Assembly: GCF_003253745.1 (NCBI RefSeq)
Contig: NZ_MZXV01000001.1
Location: forward strand, 1-64,000
DNA length: 64,000 nucleotides
Reading direction: 5' to 3'
From: Mesorhizobium kowhaii
Lineage (GTDB): Bacteria > Pseudomonadota > Alphaproteobacteria > Rhizobiales > Rhizobiaceae
Part shown: piece after piece, positions 17,499-24,861 of the stretch
Position numbering within the stretch: the first letter of the stretch is position 1
How the letters are laid out: each line of letters opens with the position of its first letter
Position numbers and translations under genes: made by a program
Notes under the pieces: generated by a model
What the model was told of the DNA's origin: nothing
Seen by the model: only the letters and a program-made list of their open reading frames with translations
The model's database searches: none

Positions 17499-17843
17499 CC
17501 ATCGGTTTGCAATTTCGCAATGTACGGCGCGATTTTCCGCGCAATACCTTTGGTGGGTACCGTACGATTGCGAAATTGACTTAGAGATAGCCGGCAATAA
17601 ATTCCCGGATTTGACCTAACCTATCGGCTATCTCTTTTCGCTCAATCTATAATTTTGAAAATTTTTGCCATAACGAATGATTATACACGCCCTCTATCTG
17701 GGCGGTCGGCAAGACTAGGTTTGGTAGAATTGAGCCCCGTTCTGCGACAGTCTCGGCGCTCTAGGCTCTGAAAGTTCGGGTGAACGGCTGATTTCGCCAC
17801 GACCCATTCCGACTGGTCACGTGACCCGCGCGGCAGGTGTCAA

Positions 17844-18062
17844 TCAGAGATGATCATCAGGCTTGACCAATTCGATGTGGCCCACGCCGAGAGCTTGAGC
17901 CAGTTCATAAAGGGTGATCACAGTCGGATTCCTCCGGCCCCTTTCTAGGCCGCTGAGATATTGCTGGCTGAAGCCGGAACGCGCCTCAACTTCTTCCTGG
18001 GTCAGACCCTTCTCTCGACGCAGGCGGGCGAAGTTCCGGCCGACCAATTTGCGCATATCCAT
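17844..18062 (-). CDS. Small XRE-family regulator of the conjugative module
   Basis: The 72-residue protein is almost entirely one Cro/CI helix-turn-helix domain (NFARLRREKGLTQEEVEARS, then GFSQQYLSGLERGRRNPTVI). Near-identical small regulators are familiar next to trb/DUF2274 modules in alphaproteobacterial ICEs. A perfect 9-bp inverted repeat lies 18 bases upstream of its start, so autoregulation is likely. It marks the left part of the conjugative module. In Mesorhizobium ICEs a small XRE repressor (QseC) sets the on/off state of the antiactivator gene. Whether this protein is that repressor is not shown by the sequence. Confidence 0.9.
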   Translation of the reverse strand: MDMRKLVGRNFARLRREKGLTQEEVEARSGFSQQYLSGLERGRRNPTVITLYELAQALGVGHIELVKPDDHL

Positions 18063-18080
18063 GCGCCGGAAGATCGCGGC

Positions 18081-18115
18081 TTACATACTCCGAGTTTATC
18101 AACTATAGTATGTAA
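18081..18115. promoter_or_regulatory. Palindromic operator upstream of XRE gene
   Basis: TTACATACT at 18081-18089 and AGTATGTAA at 18107-18115 are exact inverted copies separated by 17 bases. The site begins 18 bases upstream of the XRE start and lies between divergent genes (XRE on the minus strand, LysR on the plus strand). It is a probable operator for the XRE protein. Confidence 0.6.
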
Positions 18116-18296
18116 ACGGCCGATCTGAGGAGGATGTGCATCGCCTCGGTACCAAGCTCCGAGAAGGTGTCATCTCAGAGATTGCGCGCCACTTCATTTC
18201 CAGGCCGGCCGCATATACGCGGTCTCTGCCCCGGTCTGCCCATTCAATCCACTTCGGGGTTGACACAAGCCGCTTTCAAAAGAGGGATCGGACAGG

Positions 18297-19214
18297 ATGG
18301 AGTTGCTGCAAGGCGGCCTGAAGCTCCGACAGTTGCAGGTTTTCCGCGAGGTGCTTCGAACCGGTTCGACAAGGCGAGCGGCGGTGGCCCTCGGGATAAG
18401 CCAGCCGGCGGTCAGTCAACATGTGAAGCAACTCGAGGCAACGCTTGGCATCACACTCTTCAAAAGGTCCTCGAACCGCATCGTTCCGTTGCAGGAAGCC
18501 TGGGAACTGCTGCGAAACGTCGATCTCGCTATAACGTCCCTGGATCGACTGGAGTCGTCGATCTTCGCGATGAAGAACGACGAAAAGCAACGGATCGCCA
18601 TTGCTGCGCCTTCCGTCTTCGGCTTTGTGACCTTGCCCCGGGTTGTAGCGACAATTCGTTCGAAGACTGCCTCGACTGTTCGATCGATTTCGGGAAGCTA
18701 CGATCAGATCGGAGAGCACATCCTGGCCGGGCGGGCGGATCTCGGAATCTCAAGGCTGCCTCTCGATCCAGGCCTGTTTGAATGGGCGCCGCTGGGCTCG
18801 GCGCGCAACGTATGCATCTTTCATCCCGATCATCGTTTTTCGAGACAGTCGTGCATCGAGGCTCATGACCTCGCGGGAGAAACGATCGTCGACATCGATC
18901 CTCAATTTGCCGCCCATCAGATGAACTTCAATGCGCTGCGCTTCGCTGGTGTCGAGCCTGACATACTGGTCGAATTCGACTGCAACGGTCACGAAGCGGG
19001 CTATGTTTCCGCTGGCCTTGGCATCTCGATAACCAATGAAATCATTGCGCGTGAGTATGCGGCCTTTCACCTGAAAGCAAAGCCGGTGGAACCCTCCGCG
19101 ATCTATCACTACGTCGCTATCTGGCAGAAGGGCAGGACCTTCACCAACGCACTGAACGTTTCACTTGAAGCGATAGTGTCCGCCTTTGCTCCGACGGCGG
19201 CCGGGATCGCATAG
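18297..19214 (+). CDS. LysR-family transcriptional regulator
   Basis: This 305-residue protein has a LysR HTH at residues 9-68 (LKLRQLQVFREVLRTGSTRR, then AAVALGISQPAVSQHVKQLE) and an effector domain (about 95-295) with IAAPSVFGFVTLPRVVATIR and the ADLGISRLPL strand. The length is normal and there are no breaks. It is often found beside DUF2274/trbI in related modules. It converges on the trb operon and is divergent from the small XRE gene. Its inducer and targets are unknown; type IV secretion genes are candidates. Confidence 0.9.
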   Translation: MELLQGGLKLRQLQVFREVLRTGSTRRAAVALGISQPAVSQHVKQLEATLGITLFKRSSNRIVPLQEAWELLRNVDLAITSLDRLESSIFAMKNDEKQRIAIAAPSVFGFVTLPRVVATIRSKTASTVRSISGSYDQIGEHILAGRADLGISRLPLDPGLFEWAPLGSARNVCIFHPDHRFSRQSCIEAHDLAGETIVDIDPQFAAHQMNFNALRFAGVEPDILVEFDCNGHEAGYVSAGLGISITNEIIAREYAAFHLKAKPVEPSAIYHYVAIWQKGRTFTNALNVSLEAIVSAFAPTAAGIA

Positions 19215-19220
19215 CGTTCC

Positions 19221-19242
19221 AAGGAACCACCGGTTGTTCCTT
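19221..19242. terminator. Hairpin between LysR and the trb operon
   Basis: AAGGAAC (19221-19227) pairs with GTTCCTT (19236-19242) across an 8-base loop, placed just after the LysR stop and before the end of the converging trb operon. There is no long T-run, so it is a weak or bidirectional terminator candidate. Confidence 0.45.
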
Positions 19243-19296
19243 CACGAAGGTTCAATTGCTGCGCAGGTCGTCGCACACTTTGTGGTTTGGCTGCAT

Positions 19297-19521
19297 TCAG
19301 GTCTTGCGCTCTTGCTTGGCCTTGGCAAAGCCGCGATCCGTCGCAATGAAGCGCTCCAGCATCGGCACGATCAGGCGAAGAGGATCGGTGGATGACTGAC
19401 CCGAGTCGCGCCCAAGGATCTCAGCATATCTGGACAGATCGCGGTGCAGCAGCGCCGGTAGTTCCACCGTGACTTTAACCGGCTTGTCGTCTGCAATCGG
19501 ACCGAGTTTCAGCTTGGCCAT
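19297..19521 (-). CDS. DUF2274 protein, last gene of trb operon
   Basis: The 74-residue protein starts at the ATG two bases after the trbI stop (MAKLKLGPIADDKPVKVTVE). The sequence, with LPALLHRDLSRYAEIL and DPLRLIVPMLERFIATDRGF, is the DUF2274 family. These are ribbon-helix-helix-like small proteins that nearly always follow trbI in alphaproteobacterial conjugation operons. Function unknown; it is possibly an autoregulator or assembly factor. Confidence 0.9.
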   Translation of the reverse strand: MAKLKLGPIADDKPVKVTVELPALLHRDLSRYAEILGRDSGQSSTDPLRLIVPMLERFIATDRGFAKAKQERKT

Positions 19522-19522
19522 T

Positions 19523-20677
19523 TCAGCCTCGATAGGGTTCGAGCACGAGATCGCGCGTAACGACAACACGCACATTAAAGCCCGGCCGTATCGTCAGCGT
19601 TGGTGCGATGTTCAGTTGGCGCTGGACGATCTGCTGGCCGACCTGGCTGATGCTGTCGGAAGCGCCGCCGCGCAGCGCGCGCACGATATCGCTTTCCTGG
19701 TCAGCCGAGCCGGCCTCCGCGCCGACGCTGAGAATGGTGGTGAGCGCAGCCGCCTTGAACAACTCTGCCCAATGATAGTCGACGCCGTCCTCCAGGCCGG
19801 CATAGCCTTGGTCGTCAGTGCCAGGCTGGCGTTCAAGAACAATGGAACGGCCGTTTGGAAAGACGAGCCTGCTCCAGACAAGCAGCACGCGCCGCTGGCC
19901 AAAGCCGACCCCATTGTCGTACTGGCCAATGACCCGCGTGCCTTGCGGGATCAGCAGCGAGCGACCCGTCGGACTGTCATAGACATTTTCGGTCACCTGC
20001 GCGGTGATCTGGCCGGGCAGATCGGAACGGATGCCTGTGATGAGCGCTGCCGGAATGACGGCCCCTGCCTGGAGGACATAGGGCGACGCCGGCGGCGTAA
20101 CGCGATCCGGCGCCACTGTGCGCCGGTCAGCAGTGGCGTTGAGGAAGGCGAGTTGACGATCTTGCGTGGCTGACTGTCCGGACTGACCCGCGAGGTCAGG
20201 GGCGGCAGCGTTCCCCGGTGCATCTCCTCCAGCCGTTTCCGTCAGCCCCGCGCTTGCCTGTCCCGTCTGGAAGAAAACGCGCGAGGTTCGGGCCGCCTCT
20301 TCTTCGGCCCGCCGGCGTTGTTCGGCCTCATCAACCATGGGTGTCGCGATGGTCGGCGGCACGACGGGCTGTCCCTTGTTCTGTGCATCAAGCATCGGCC
20401 GGCCTAGATCGCCAGGCAGCGGCGGCCCAAGAACGGGACCAGTGTAGTCGCGCGGCAGGCTGGCCAGCCCATCGGCGGGCTGCCTGTTGGAAGTCGAGTA
20501 GAGCTCGTCGCCATGCGAGCCCGTATCGCCGGTCTGAAGCGCATAGACCAGCGCGCCGCCGACGCCTAAGGATGCAACCAGGCTGATGCCGGCGAGCACC
20601 TTGCGCGACAGGCGCGTGACACGCGGCGGCTCAGCGCGAAGCTGCATCGGGGCAGCAGCGGTTTCGTTCTCGTTCAT
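19523..20677 (-). CDS. trbI: Conjugal transfer protein TrbI (VirB10-like)
   Basis: This 384-residue protein has one N-terminal transmembrane helix (VLAGISLVASLGVGGALVYA, about residues 28-47), a Pro/Gln-rich periplasmic linker, and a C-terminal VirB10/TrbI beta domain with YVLQAGAVIPAALITGIRSD, GRSLLIPQGTRVIGQYD and 'QRVLLVWSRLVFPNGRSI'. It spans inner and outer membranes and forms the T4SS core with TrbG. It overlaps trbG by 4 bases (ATGA), and DUF2274 follows one base later. Confidence 0.95.
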   Translation of the reverse strand: MNENETAAAPMQLRAEPPRVTRLSRKVLAGISLVASLGVGGALVYALQTGDTGSHGDELYSTSNRQPADGLASLPRDYTGPVLGPPLPGDLGRPMLDAQNKGQPVVPPTIATPMVDEAEQRRRAEEEAARTSRVFFQTGQASAGLTETAGGDAPGNAAAPDLAGQSGQSATQDRQLAFLNATADRRTVAPDRVTPPASPYVLQAGAVIPAALITGIRSDLPGQITAQVTENVYDSPTGRSLLIPQGTRVIGQYDNGVGFGQRRVLLVWSRLVFPNGRSIVLERQPGTDDQGYAGLEDGVDYHWAELFKAAALTTILSVGAEAGSADQESDIVRALRGGASDSISQVGQQIVQRQLNIAPTLTIRPGFNVRVVVTRDLVLEPYRG

Positions 20678-21729
20678 GACTCCTCCCCTCCCCTTTGCCG
20701 GGGTGCGTTTGTGAGGTTCGAGGTTGCGCTGAAGCTTGGCATCCGAGAGGCCCTCCCCGTCCCATCGGTGCGGACGATCCTGACGGTCTGTTGCCGCTTG
20801 CCGCTGCCAAGGCGTAACTCGGCAGCACCGAATATCCGGTCAACGATCAGGGTGTTCTGGTAGACGCGGCTGTTGGCTATCTCAGCCTCGCCGTCCGGGC
20901 CGATGACGAAGATGGGCGGCATCTCGCCTTGCACGATCCCGCGCGGAAACTCGACATAGACGCGCCTGCCGTCGTCATAGACACTGATGGGCCTCCAGGG
21001 GGCCGTGTCGCCGGTGAGACCGTAGCGGTAATTGCGGGCGGTGACGTCGGGCATCGCCGGCGTCGCGGGGATCGCCCGCGCCTGTCCAGCCGGGAGCGCG
21101 GGATAGGCCCACGCCACGGCGGGCATGTACGGCTTATCGCCCGATTGCAGCTCGATCATATAGCTGCGCCGGTCGGTGGTGATGACGAGATTGGTGGTGA
21201 TGTCGGCGCGCGAAGGTTTGACCAGCACATGGACGCGTCTGGTGACGCCAGATCCGCTTTCGGTGTCGCCGATGATCCAGCGCGCGGTATCGCCCGCCGC
21301 GATCGGACCGTCGCCAGTCAGGCTCTCCCCGGGCTCAAGCGCAATGTCGGTTATCTGTCCGGGAGCAGCATAGACCTGATAGAGCGCGCCGTCGCTCCAG
21401 GGATATATCTGAATGGCGTTGTAGTAGCCCTCACGGCGCGGCTGGACACGCGCCGCCGCGTTGGCGTTCTCGACGCGCGCCGCCGGCGTGCTGCCGGCTG
21501 CACCACCATGTGCCGGGACCCACCCCGGTGGAATGTGCAGCGGTTTTGGCCTCTCATCGGAGGCCGCTGCCGGGGCGGCAGGCAGAGGCGGTACGTAGGC
21601 ATCGTAGGCAATTTGCGGCGGTTTCCGGGGTGTGGCGCAGCCGGCAAGAACGGAGCCTGAAAGCAACACCGCGGCAAAGGCGGACCACCCAGACGCGCGT
21701 GTTGCGACACCATGCGAAGGCACGATCAT
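20674..21729 (-). CDS. trbG: Conjugal transfer protein TrbG (VirB9-like)
   Basis: The 351-residue protein has a lipoprotein-like signal ending LSGSVLAGCATP (Cys about 31). A VirB9/CagX domain follows: NAIQIYPWSDGALYQVYAAP, GDTARWIIGDTESGSG, TNLVITTDRRSYMIELQS and a C-terminal beta part with FVIGPDGEAEIANSRVY. It is an outer-membrane component of the transfer channel. It overlaps both neighbours by 4 bases, showing tight translational coupling. Confidence 0.95.
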   Translation of the reverse strand: MIVPSHGVATRASGWSAFAAVLLSGSVLAGCATPRKPPQIAYDAYVPPLPAAPAAASDERPKPLHIPPGWVPAHGGAAGSTPAARVENANAAARVQPRREGYYNAIQIYPWSDGALYQVYAAPGQITDIALEPGESLTGDGPIAAGDTARWIIGDTESGSGVTRRVHVLVKPSRADITTNLVITTDRRSYMIELQSGDKPYMPAVAWAYPALPAGQARAIPATPAMPDVTARNYRYGLTGDTAPWRPISVYDDGRRVYVEFPRGIVQGEMPPIFVIGPDGEAEIANSRVYQNTLIVDRIFGAAELRLGSGKRQQTVRIVRTDGTGRASRMPSFSATSNLTNAPRQRGGEES

Positions 21730-22421
21730 TGATTCATCTCCCGCGACCAGTTGATGGCATTGACGTAGATGCCAAGCGGATTGGCCCGTAGCCGGTCAGC
21801 GTCGCGCGGCGGCTGGATCACGGTTGTCAGGATGGCGGTCCATCGCTCTGTGGTGGAGAGCTGGCCGTTTTCGTAGTGACGCTCGGTCCAGGCGACGCGG
21901 AAGGAATCGGCAGAGGCGCGAATGACCGACGAGACGTCCACCGAGACCTGCTGCTTGCCGACCTTGGAGAAGGGGTCATTGATGCGGGCATAATCGTTGA
22001 GCGCCGCGGCGCCCTCGTCAGTGGTCCATTCATAGGCGCGCAGCCAGTTTTGACGCACGACGATCGGATCGGCCGGAACTGAGCGGACTTGCTCGATGAA
22101 GCGGGCGAGATGCCACGCAATTTGCGGATCGGTCGGCTTGTAGTCCGTGGTCGCGGGCGCAAGCGTCTGCGCCTGTCCGAGCGTGTCGACCTGCACCACC
22201 CATGGGACCACGGTTCCCCGCGCCGTCTGCGATACAAGCGCCGCAGCCAGGCCTGCCGAGAGGATCAGCGATCCGAAGGCCATGTATCGCCAGTTTTTGG
22301 CCTGCACGCGAGCAGAGCCGATGCGTTCGTCCCAGACCTGCGCCGCCTTCTGGTACGGAGTCTCGGGTTGGGGTGTCTTGCTGTAGTGGACGGCGGGCCG
22401 TCGAAAGATGTTCATGGTCAA
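21726..22421 (-). CDS. trbF: Conjugal transfer protein TrbF (VirB8-like)
   Basis: The 231-residue protein has a short cytoplasmic N-terminus (NIFRRPAVHYSKTPQPETPY), one membrane helix around residues 45-67 (MAFGSLILSAGLAAALVSQT) and a periplasmic VirB8-like domain (DPQIAWHLARFIEQVRSV, WTERHYENGQLSTTERW). It nucleates T4SS assembly at the inner membrane. A 4-base overlap with trbG follows. The start may be the first ATG or the one two codons later. Confidence 0.95.
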   Translation of the reverse strand: MTMNIFRRPAVHYSKTPQPETPYQKAAQVWDERIGSARVQAKNWRYMAFGSLILSAGLAAALVSQTARGTVVPWVVQVDTLGQAQTLAPATTDYKPTDPQIAWHLARFIEQVRSVPADPIVVRQNWLRAYEWTTDEGAAALNDYARINDPFSKVGKQQVSVDVSSVIRASADSFRVAWTERHYENGQLSTTERWTAILTTVIQPPRDADRLRANPLGIYVNAINWSREMNQ

Positions 22422-23764
22422 TTGCCTTCGGAGAGAGAAACGGAACTGCCGCTGCCATGGGCATCGCCAGCTCGGACTGCGTGGGCAGCGGTCTGGACGC
22501 CGTGCGACACGCGCTGGGACCGCTGCATGCGTTTGGCCCAGTCAGGGGCATTTTGTGCCGCGCCGTCCGCCCTGCCCGCACGGCCGACTGAGGGTTCGCC
22601 TGCGCGTTCGGCATTGCCTGCGACCGTTCCCGCTGTCGCGGTTTCACCGGTCCCCGCGGTGGCGGACTGTGGACCAGCGGCCGAGGACGACTGCATGGAT
22701 TCACTGGCGCGCGCGGCGGCGCGCCTGAGCGGCGAGCCCGTCTGCGAAACACCCGCGCTTGCAACGCCGCCCAAGCCAGAAGCGGCAGCTGCGGCGCCAC
22801 CTTGGCCAGACAAGCCTGCACTCGACCCGCCACGCGCTATGGAGCTGCCCGCGGACAGCGCAGCCGACCCGCCGCGTGCCGCCAGGCTTGCGGCACCGCC
22901 GGTGGCAAGCACCGTTCCGCCTGCCGCAAGGCCGGTGCCGACAGCGGCGCCGGCACCGAGCTGCGGTCCACCGGAGACGATGCCATTGGCAATGCCCGGC
23001 CCGAAGATGCCGAGACCCAGGAGTGACAGGGCAGCCAGAACGATCGCCATGGCTTGATCGATGGTGGGGTTTTCGCCGCCGAACCCTTGAGTGAACTCGC
23101 CGAACAGCGTCGAGCCTATGCCGATGACGACGGCCAGCACCAGCACCTTGATACCCGATGAGATGACATTGCCGAGCACGCGTTCGGCCATAAAAGCGGT
23201 CTTGCCGAAGAGGCCGAAGGGGATCAGCACAAAACCGGCCAGCGTTGACAGCTTGAATTCGATCAGGGTGACAAAGAGCTGCACGGCCAGAATGAAAAAG
23301 GCGAGCAGGACCAGGGCCCAGGCAAAGAGCAGGCAGACGATCTGAATGAAGTTTTCGAAGAAGGAGACCCAGCCCATCAGACCCGAGATGGATTCGAGCA
23401 GCGGTCGTCCCGCGTCGAGACCGGTTTGCGCCACCTTGCCAGGACGCAGCAGGTCCTGAACCGAAAAACCCGTGCCGCTCGCTTTCAGGCCGAGACCGGA
23501 AAAGCTCTCGAAGACGATGCGGGCAAGACTGTTCCAGTTGGAAATCAGATAGGCGAAGACGCCGACGAACAGCGTCTTCTTGACCAGCCGGGCAATGATG
23601 TCGTCGTCGGCGCCCCAGCTCCAGAAGAGAGCGGCGAGCGTCACGTCAATGACGATCAGCGTGGTGGCGATGAACGCGACCTCGCCGCCGAGCAGGCCGA
23701 AGCCGCTATCGATATAACGGGTGAAGGTGCCGAGAAACTGGTCGATGATGCCGGTGCTGCCCAT
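22418..23764 (-). CDS. trbL: Conjugal transfer protein TrbL (VirB6-like)
   Basis: The protein is 448 residues from the ATG at 23762-23764 (MGSTGIIDQFLGTFTRYIDS). It has six to seven membrane helices in the first 260 residues (FIATTLIVIDVTLAALFWSW, QIVCLLFAWALVLLAFFI, FVTLIEFKLSTLAGFVLIPF). A long Ala/Gly/Ser-rich soluble tail of about 170 residues follows, which is typical of TrbL. It is a polytopic inner-membrane channel component. It overlaps trbF by 4 bases and abuts the trbK gene upstream. Confidence 0.95.
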   Translation of the reverse strand: MGSTGIIDQFLGTFTRYIDSGFGLLGGEVAFIATTLIVIDVTLAALFWSWGADDDIIARLVKKTLFVGVFAYLISNWNSLARIVFESFSGLGLKASGTGFSVQDLLRPGKVAQTGLDAGRPLLESISGLMGWVSFFENFIQIVCLLFAWALVLLAFFILAVQLFVTLIEFKLSTLAGFVLIPFGLFGKTAFMAERVLGNVISSGIKVLVLAVVIGIGSTLFGEFTQGFGGENPTIDQAMAIVLAALSLLGLGIFGPGIANGIVSGGPQLGAGAAVGTGLAAGGTVLATGGAASLAARGGSAALSAGSSIARGGSSAGLSGQGGAAAAASGLGGVASAGVSQTGSPLRRAAARASESMQSSSAAGPQSATAGTGETATAGTVAGNAERAGEPSVGRAGRADGAAQNAPDWAKRMQRSQRVSHGVQTAAHAVRAGDAHGSGSSVSLSEGN

Positions 23765-23765
23765 G

Positions 23766-24092
23766 CTATCGCGCCTCCGGCGTGGACGCGTTTGGTGACT
23801 GCGGATCGATCGGCGCGGGCGACGCGTTTGTGGCTGGCGCCCTGAAGCCGAGAAACCGGTCGCGTTCGTCAGCCCACAAGCGCAAGCAATCGCCGTCACG
23901 CAAGGCAGCCTCGCCGAGGCTCTGGCAATGGCGAAGACCCTCGCGGAGCGGGTCCGGCGCCGAGGCTGCCGGCACGTACGATGCCGCGCCCGCGGGCTTT
24001 TCCTGCTTCCGGGTTATCTCCAGCGCGGTCGCCGTGACGGCGACCGCGACCAAGATGACGGCGACGATGCGGGCGAGGATCTTGCCATCCAT
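23766..24092 (-). CDS. trbK: TrbK-alt putative entry-exclusion protein
   Basis: The 108-residue protein starts MDGKILARIVAVILVAVAVT, a single N-terminal membrane helix, followed by a small periplasmic domain containing LRHCQSLGEAALRDGDCLRL, with two Cys that may pair. This is the pattern of the TrbK-alt family found between trbJ and trbL in rhizobial-type modules. It is thought to block redundant transfer into cells already carrying the element. One base separates it from trbL. Confidence 0.85.
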   Translation of the reverse strand: MDGKILARIVAVILVAVAVTATALEITRKQEKPAGAASYVPAASAPDPLREGLRHCQSLGEAALRDGDCLRLWADERDRFLGFRAPATNASPAPIDPQSPNASTPEAR

Positions 24093-24102
24093 GGCTTCGA
24101 CC

Positions 24103-24861
24103 TCAGCGGTTGAACATCTGGGCATTGGCGGCCTGATAGCCGGAGCCGGGGGTCAGGAAGCGGCGGCGCTGTTCGCGCCCCTGTTCGGCGGCGGCGGCCC
24201 GTTCCGCATCGGTCAAGGCTTGCGCGCGGCCGTTGGCGGCGACAACGGCAGTGAGGTCGGCGAGTTGCTGAGCCTGTAGCGCAAGGAGTTGGTTGCCGGC
24301 TTGCGTCGCCTGCAGCGCGCCTGTCGCTGATTGGCTCGAACTGACCAGCGCCGACATTTGCGTTCGATTGGTCTCGATGTTTCCAACGACGCCTGCCTGC
24401 ACGCGCATGGCGTCCTGAAGACTGCCAACCGTGTTGCGCCAGCGCGAGCGCGCATCAGCAACGAGCGCTTCATCCGACGCGGAGAGCGAGACGTTGCCAT
24501 ATTTCTGCTGGAACATCTGGTCGACCTGTCGGACGTCGAAGGCGATGTTCTGCGCCTGGTTGAGGAGTTGCTGCGTGCGCTGCACCGATTGCTGCAACTG
24601 CTGCAGCGAAGAGAAGGGCAAGCTCGCGAGATTGCGGGCCTGGTTGATCAGCATCTGGGCCTGGTTTTGCAGCGAGGTGATCTGATTGGTGATCTGCTGG
24701 AGCGATCGCGCCGCCGTCAGCACATTCTGCGTGTAGTTCGATGGATCAAACACGATGAACGCATGCGCAGACGTCGACACCAATGGCGAGACCGCGAGGG
24801 GCGGAGCAAGCAAGGCGGCAGCGAGCACGAGGGCGCGCGAGCGGTAAAGACGGCGTTTCAT
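24103..24861 (-). CDS. trbJ: Conjugal transfer protein TrbJ (VirB5-like)
   Basis: The 252-residue protein has a signal peptide ending STSAHA. A Gln-rich coiled-coil follows (RSLQQITNQITSLQNQAQML, LQQLQQSVQRTQQLLNQAQ), then a conserved VDQMFQQKYGN segment; together these are diagnostic of TrbJ. It is a periplasmic or pilus-tip minor component. It overlaps trbE by 4 bases. Confidence 0.93.
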   Translation of the reverse strand: MKRRLYRSRALVLAAALLAPPLAVSPLVSTSAHAFIVFDPSNYTQNVLTAARSLQQITNQITSLQNQAQMLINQARNLASLPFSSLQQLQQSVQRTQQLLNQAQNIAFDVRQVDQMFQQKYGNVSLSASDEALVADARSRWRNTVGSLQDAMRVQAGVVGNIETNRTQMSALVSSSQSATGALQATQAGNQLLALQAQQLADLTAVVAANGRAQALTDAERAAAAEQGREQRRRFLTPGSGYQAANAQMFNR

